This document shows, in pieces, positions 4,698 through 5,290 of a DNA stretch of 5,290 bases. The translations under genes and the position numbers were made by a program. The notes beneath the pieces were generated by a model. That model had not been told where the DNA came from and did not search any database. It saw only the letters and a list, made by a program, of their open reading frames with translations. Where the stretch lies: positions 1-5,290 of the forward strand of contig CALKDV010000185.1 in the NCBI GenBank assembly GCA_938084085.1, in the 5' to 3' direction. Origin of the DNA: an uncultured Nannocystaceae bacterium (GTDB lineage: Bacteria > Myxococcota_A > Polyangia > Nannocystales > Nannocystaceae). How positions within the stretch are numbered: position 1 is the first letter of the stretch; each line of letters begins with the position of its first letter.

Positions 4698-5290
4698 ATG
4701 TCTCACCTCGACTTGCCCCTGCTCCCGCTCCGCGAACTGATCGTCTTTCCCCACGAGGTCGTGCCTCTCTTTGTGGGTCGCGAGAAGTCGATCAACGCGC
4801 TCGAGGAGGCGATGGCGGGGTGCCGCCGCATCCTGTTGTGCGCCCAGAAAAAAGCCAAGGTCAACGACCCCAAGCCCGACGGGATTCATGAGTTCGGGAC
4901 CATCGGCACCATCATTCAGTTGCTGCGCCTACCCGACGGCACCGTCAAGGTGCTCGTGGAGGGACAAGACCGGGCGAAGATCGTTGAATACCTCGAAGAG
5001 GACGGCTCCTTTCGCGTCAACGCAGAGGTGGTGGAGTCCGACGAGGTGTCCGAGGAGGAGGAGGCGGAGTTCTCTGCCTTGATGCGATCGGTACAGACCA
5101 CCTTCGAGAACTACGTGAAGCTCAACAAGCGCGTCCCCCCCGAGCTTGCGGTGAGCGTGCAGAGCATCGAGAACCCCTCGCGATTGGCGGACACCATCGC
5201 CGCCCACGTCAACTTCAAGCTGAGCGCGAAGCAAGAGCTGCTCGAGACCACCTCCGTCCGCAGGCGCCTAGAGATGTTGTACGAGCTCAT
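4698..5290 (+). CDS. lon: Lon protease, N-terminal substrate-binding domain, 3' end cut by window edge
   Basis: This is the ATP-dependent serine protease Lon, which degrades misfolded and regulatory proteins in the cytoplasm as a hexamer. The visible 197 residues are the N-terminal LON substrate-binding domain. Diagnostic stretches are LPLLPLRELIVFPHEVVPLF and VGREKSINALEEAMAG near the start, then FGTIGTIIQLLRLPDGTVKV and LVEGQDRAKI. An acidic EVSEEEEAEF segment follows, then helical sequence (NKRVPPELAVSVQSIENPSR). The AAA+ ATPase and Ser-Lys protease domains would lie to the right of the window, so completeness cannot be judged. The ATG at 4698 fits the family N-terminus, but the bases just before it (TTTTGCCA) contain no Shine-Dalgarno. 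The nearest purine run is locked in the hairpin at 4671-4686. Myxobacteria often carry two lon genes, and which one this is cannot be told here. Confidence 0.95.
   Translation, partial: MSHLDLPLLPLRELIVFPHEVVPLFVGREKSINALEEAMAGCRRILLCAQKKAKVNDPKPDGIHEFGTIGTIIQLLRLPDGTVKVLVEGQDRAKIVEYLEEDGSFRVNAEVVESDEVSEEEEAEFSALMRSVQTTFENYVKLNKRVPPELAVSVQSIENPSRLADTIAAHVNFKLSAKQELLETTSVRRRLEMLYEL

Noticed and set aside
4593..4889. 98-codon minus-strand open frame over the lon start
   Set aside because: It is antisense to the Lon N-terminal domain, which is unmistakable on the + strand, and has no recognisable domain or ribosome site.
4771..5082. 103-codon + strand frame within lon
   Set aside because: An Arg/Ser/Pro-rich shadow of the Lon reading frame.

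Overview
This is a GC-rich, densely coding window in which every supported gene lies on the + strand. Codon use, a Lon gene of the Myxococcota type, an ECF sigma factor and a cysteine-rich lipoprotein together suggest a myxobacterium or related delta-proteobacterial lineage (Myxococcota, possibly Bradymonadales). That placement is an inference from gene style and is not proven.

Positions 1-2403 hold one tightly coupled cassette. It begins with the 3' part of an ECF-type RNA polymerase sigma factor, cut by the left window edge. A 27-codon mini-ORF follows, then a single-pass membrane protein in the anti-sigma position, then a membrane-anchored or secreted helical (TPR-like) protein, and finally a lipoprotein with an eight-cysteine C-terminal domain. 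All four junctions are ATGA stop/start overlaps (544-547, 624-627, 1184-1187, 1729-1732). Each internal start has a Shine-Dalgarno sequence, so the genes are almost certainly one translationally coupled operon. The layout reads as cytoplasm (sigma), inner membrane (anti-sigma), periplasm (TPR-like protein) and outer membrane (lipoprotein), as expected for an envelope-sensing sigma system. The two outer components match no family I can name. A GC-rich hairpin follows the lipoprotein stop.

Positions 2510-3184 encode a complete HAD-superfamily phosphatase/phosphomutase of the beta-phosphoglucomutase type, with all four HAD motifs. A 9-codon ORF overlaps its start by ATGA.

Positions 3274-4596 encode a six-segment membrane protein with a soluble N-terminal domain. 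Its architecture recalls nucleotidyltransferase/CDP-alcohol phosphatidyltransferase fusions, but the CDP-alcohol aspartate motif appears to be lost. It has its own recognisable promoter (TTGGGC-N17-TACGAT). A nested hairpin overlaps its stop codon.

From 4698 to the right edge is the N-terminal substrate-binding domain of Lon protease. It has a good promoter (TTGACC-N17-TAGCGT) and a perfect 6-bp hairpin at the predicted mRNA 5' end. There is no ordinary Shine-Dalgarno sequence next to the start.

The most novel-looking element is the sigma cassette, especially the mini-ORF wedged between sigma and anti-sigma and the heptad-spaced cysteine domain of the lipoprotein. No RNA genes, CRISPR arrays, insertion sequences or mobile elements were seen, and no gene-free stretch exceeds about 110 bases.
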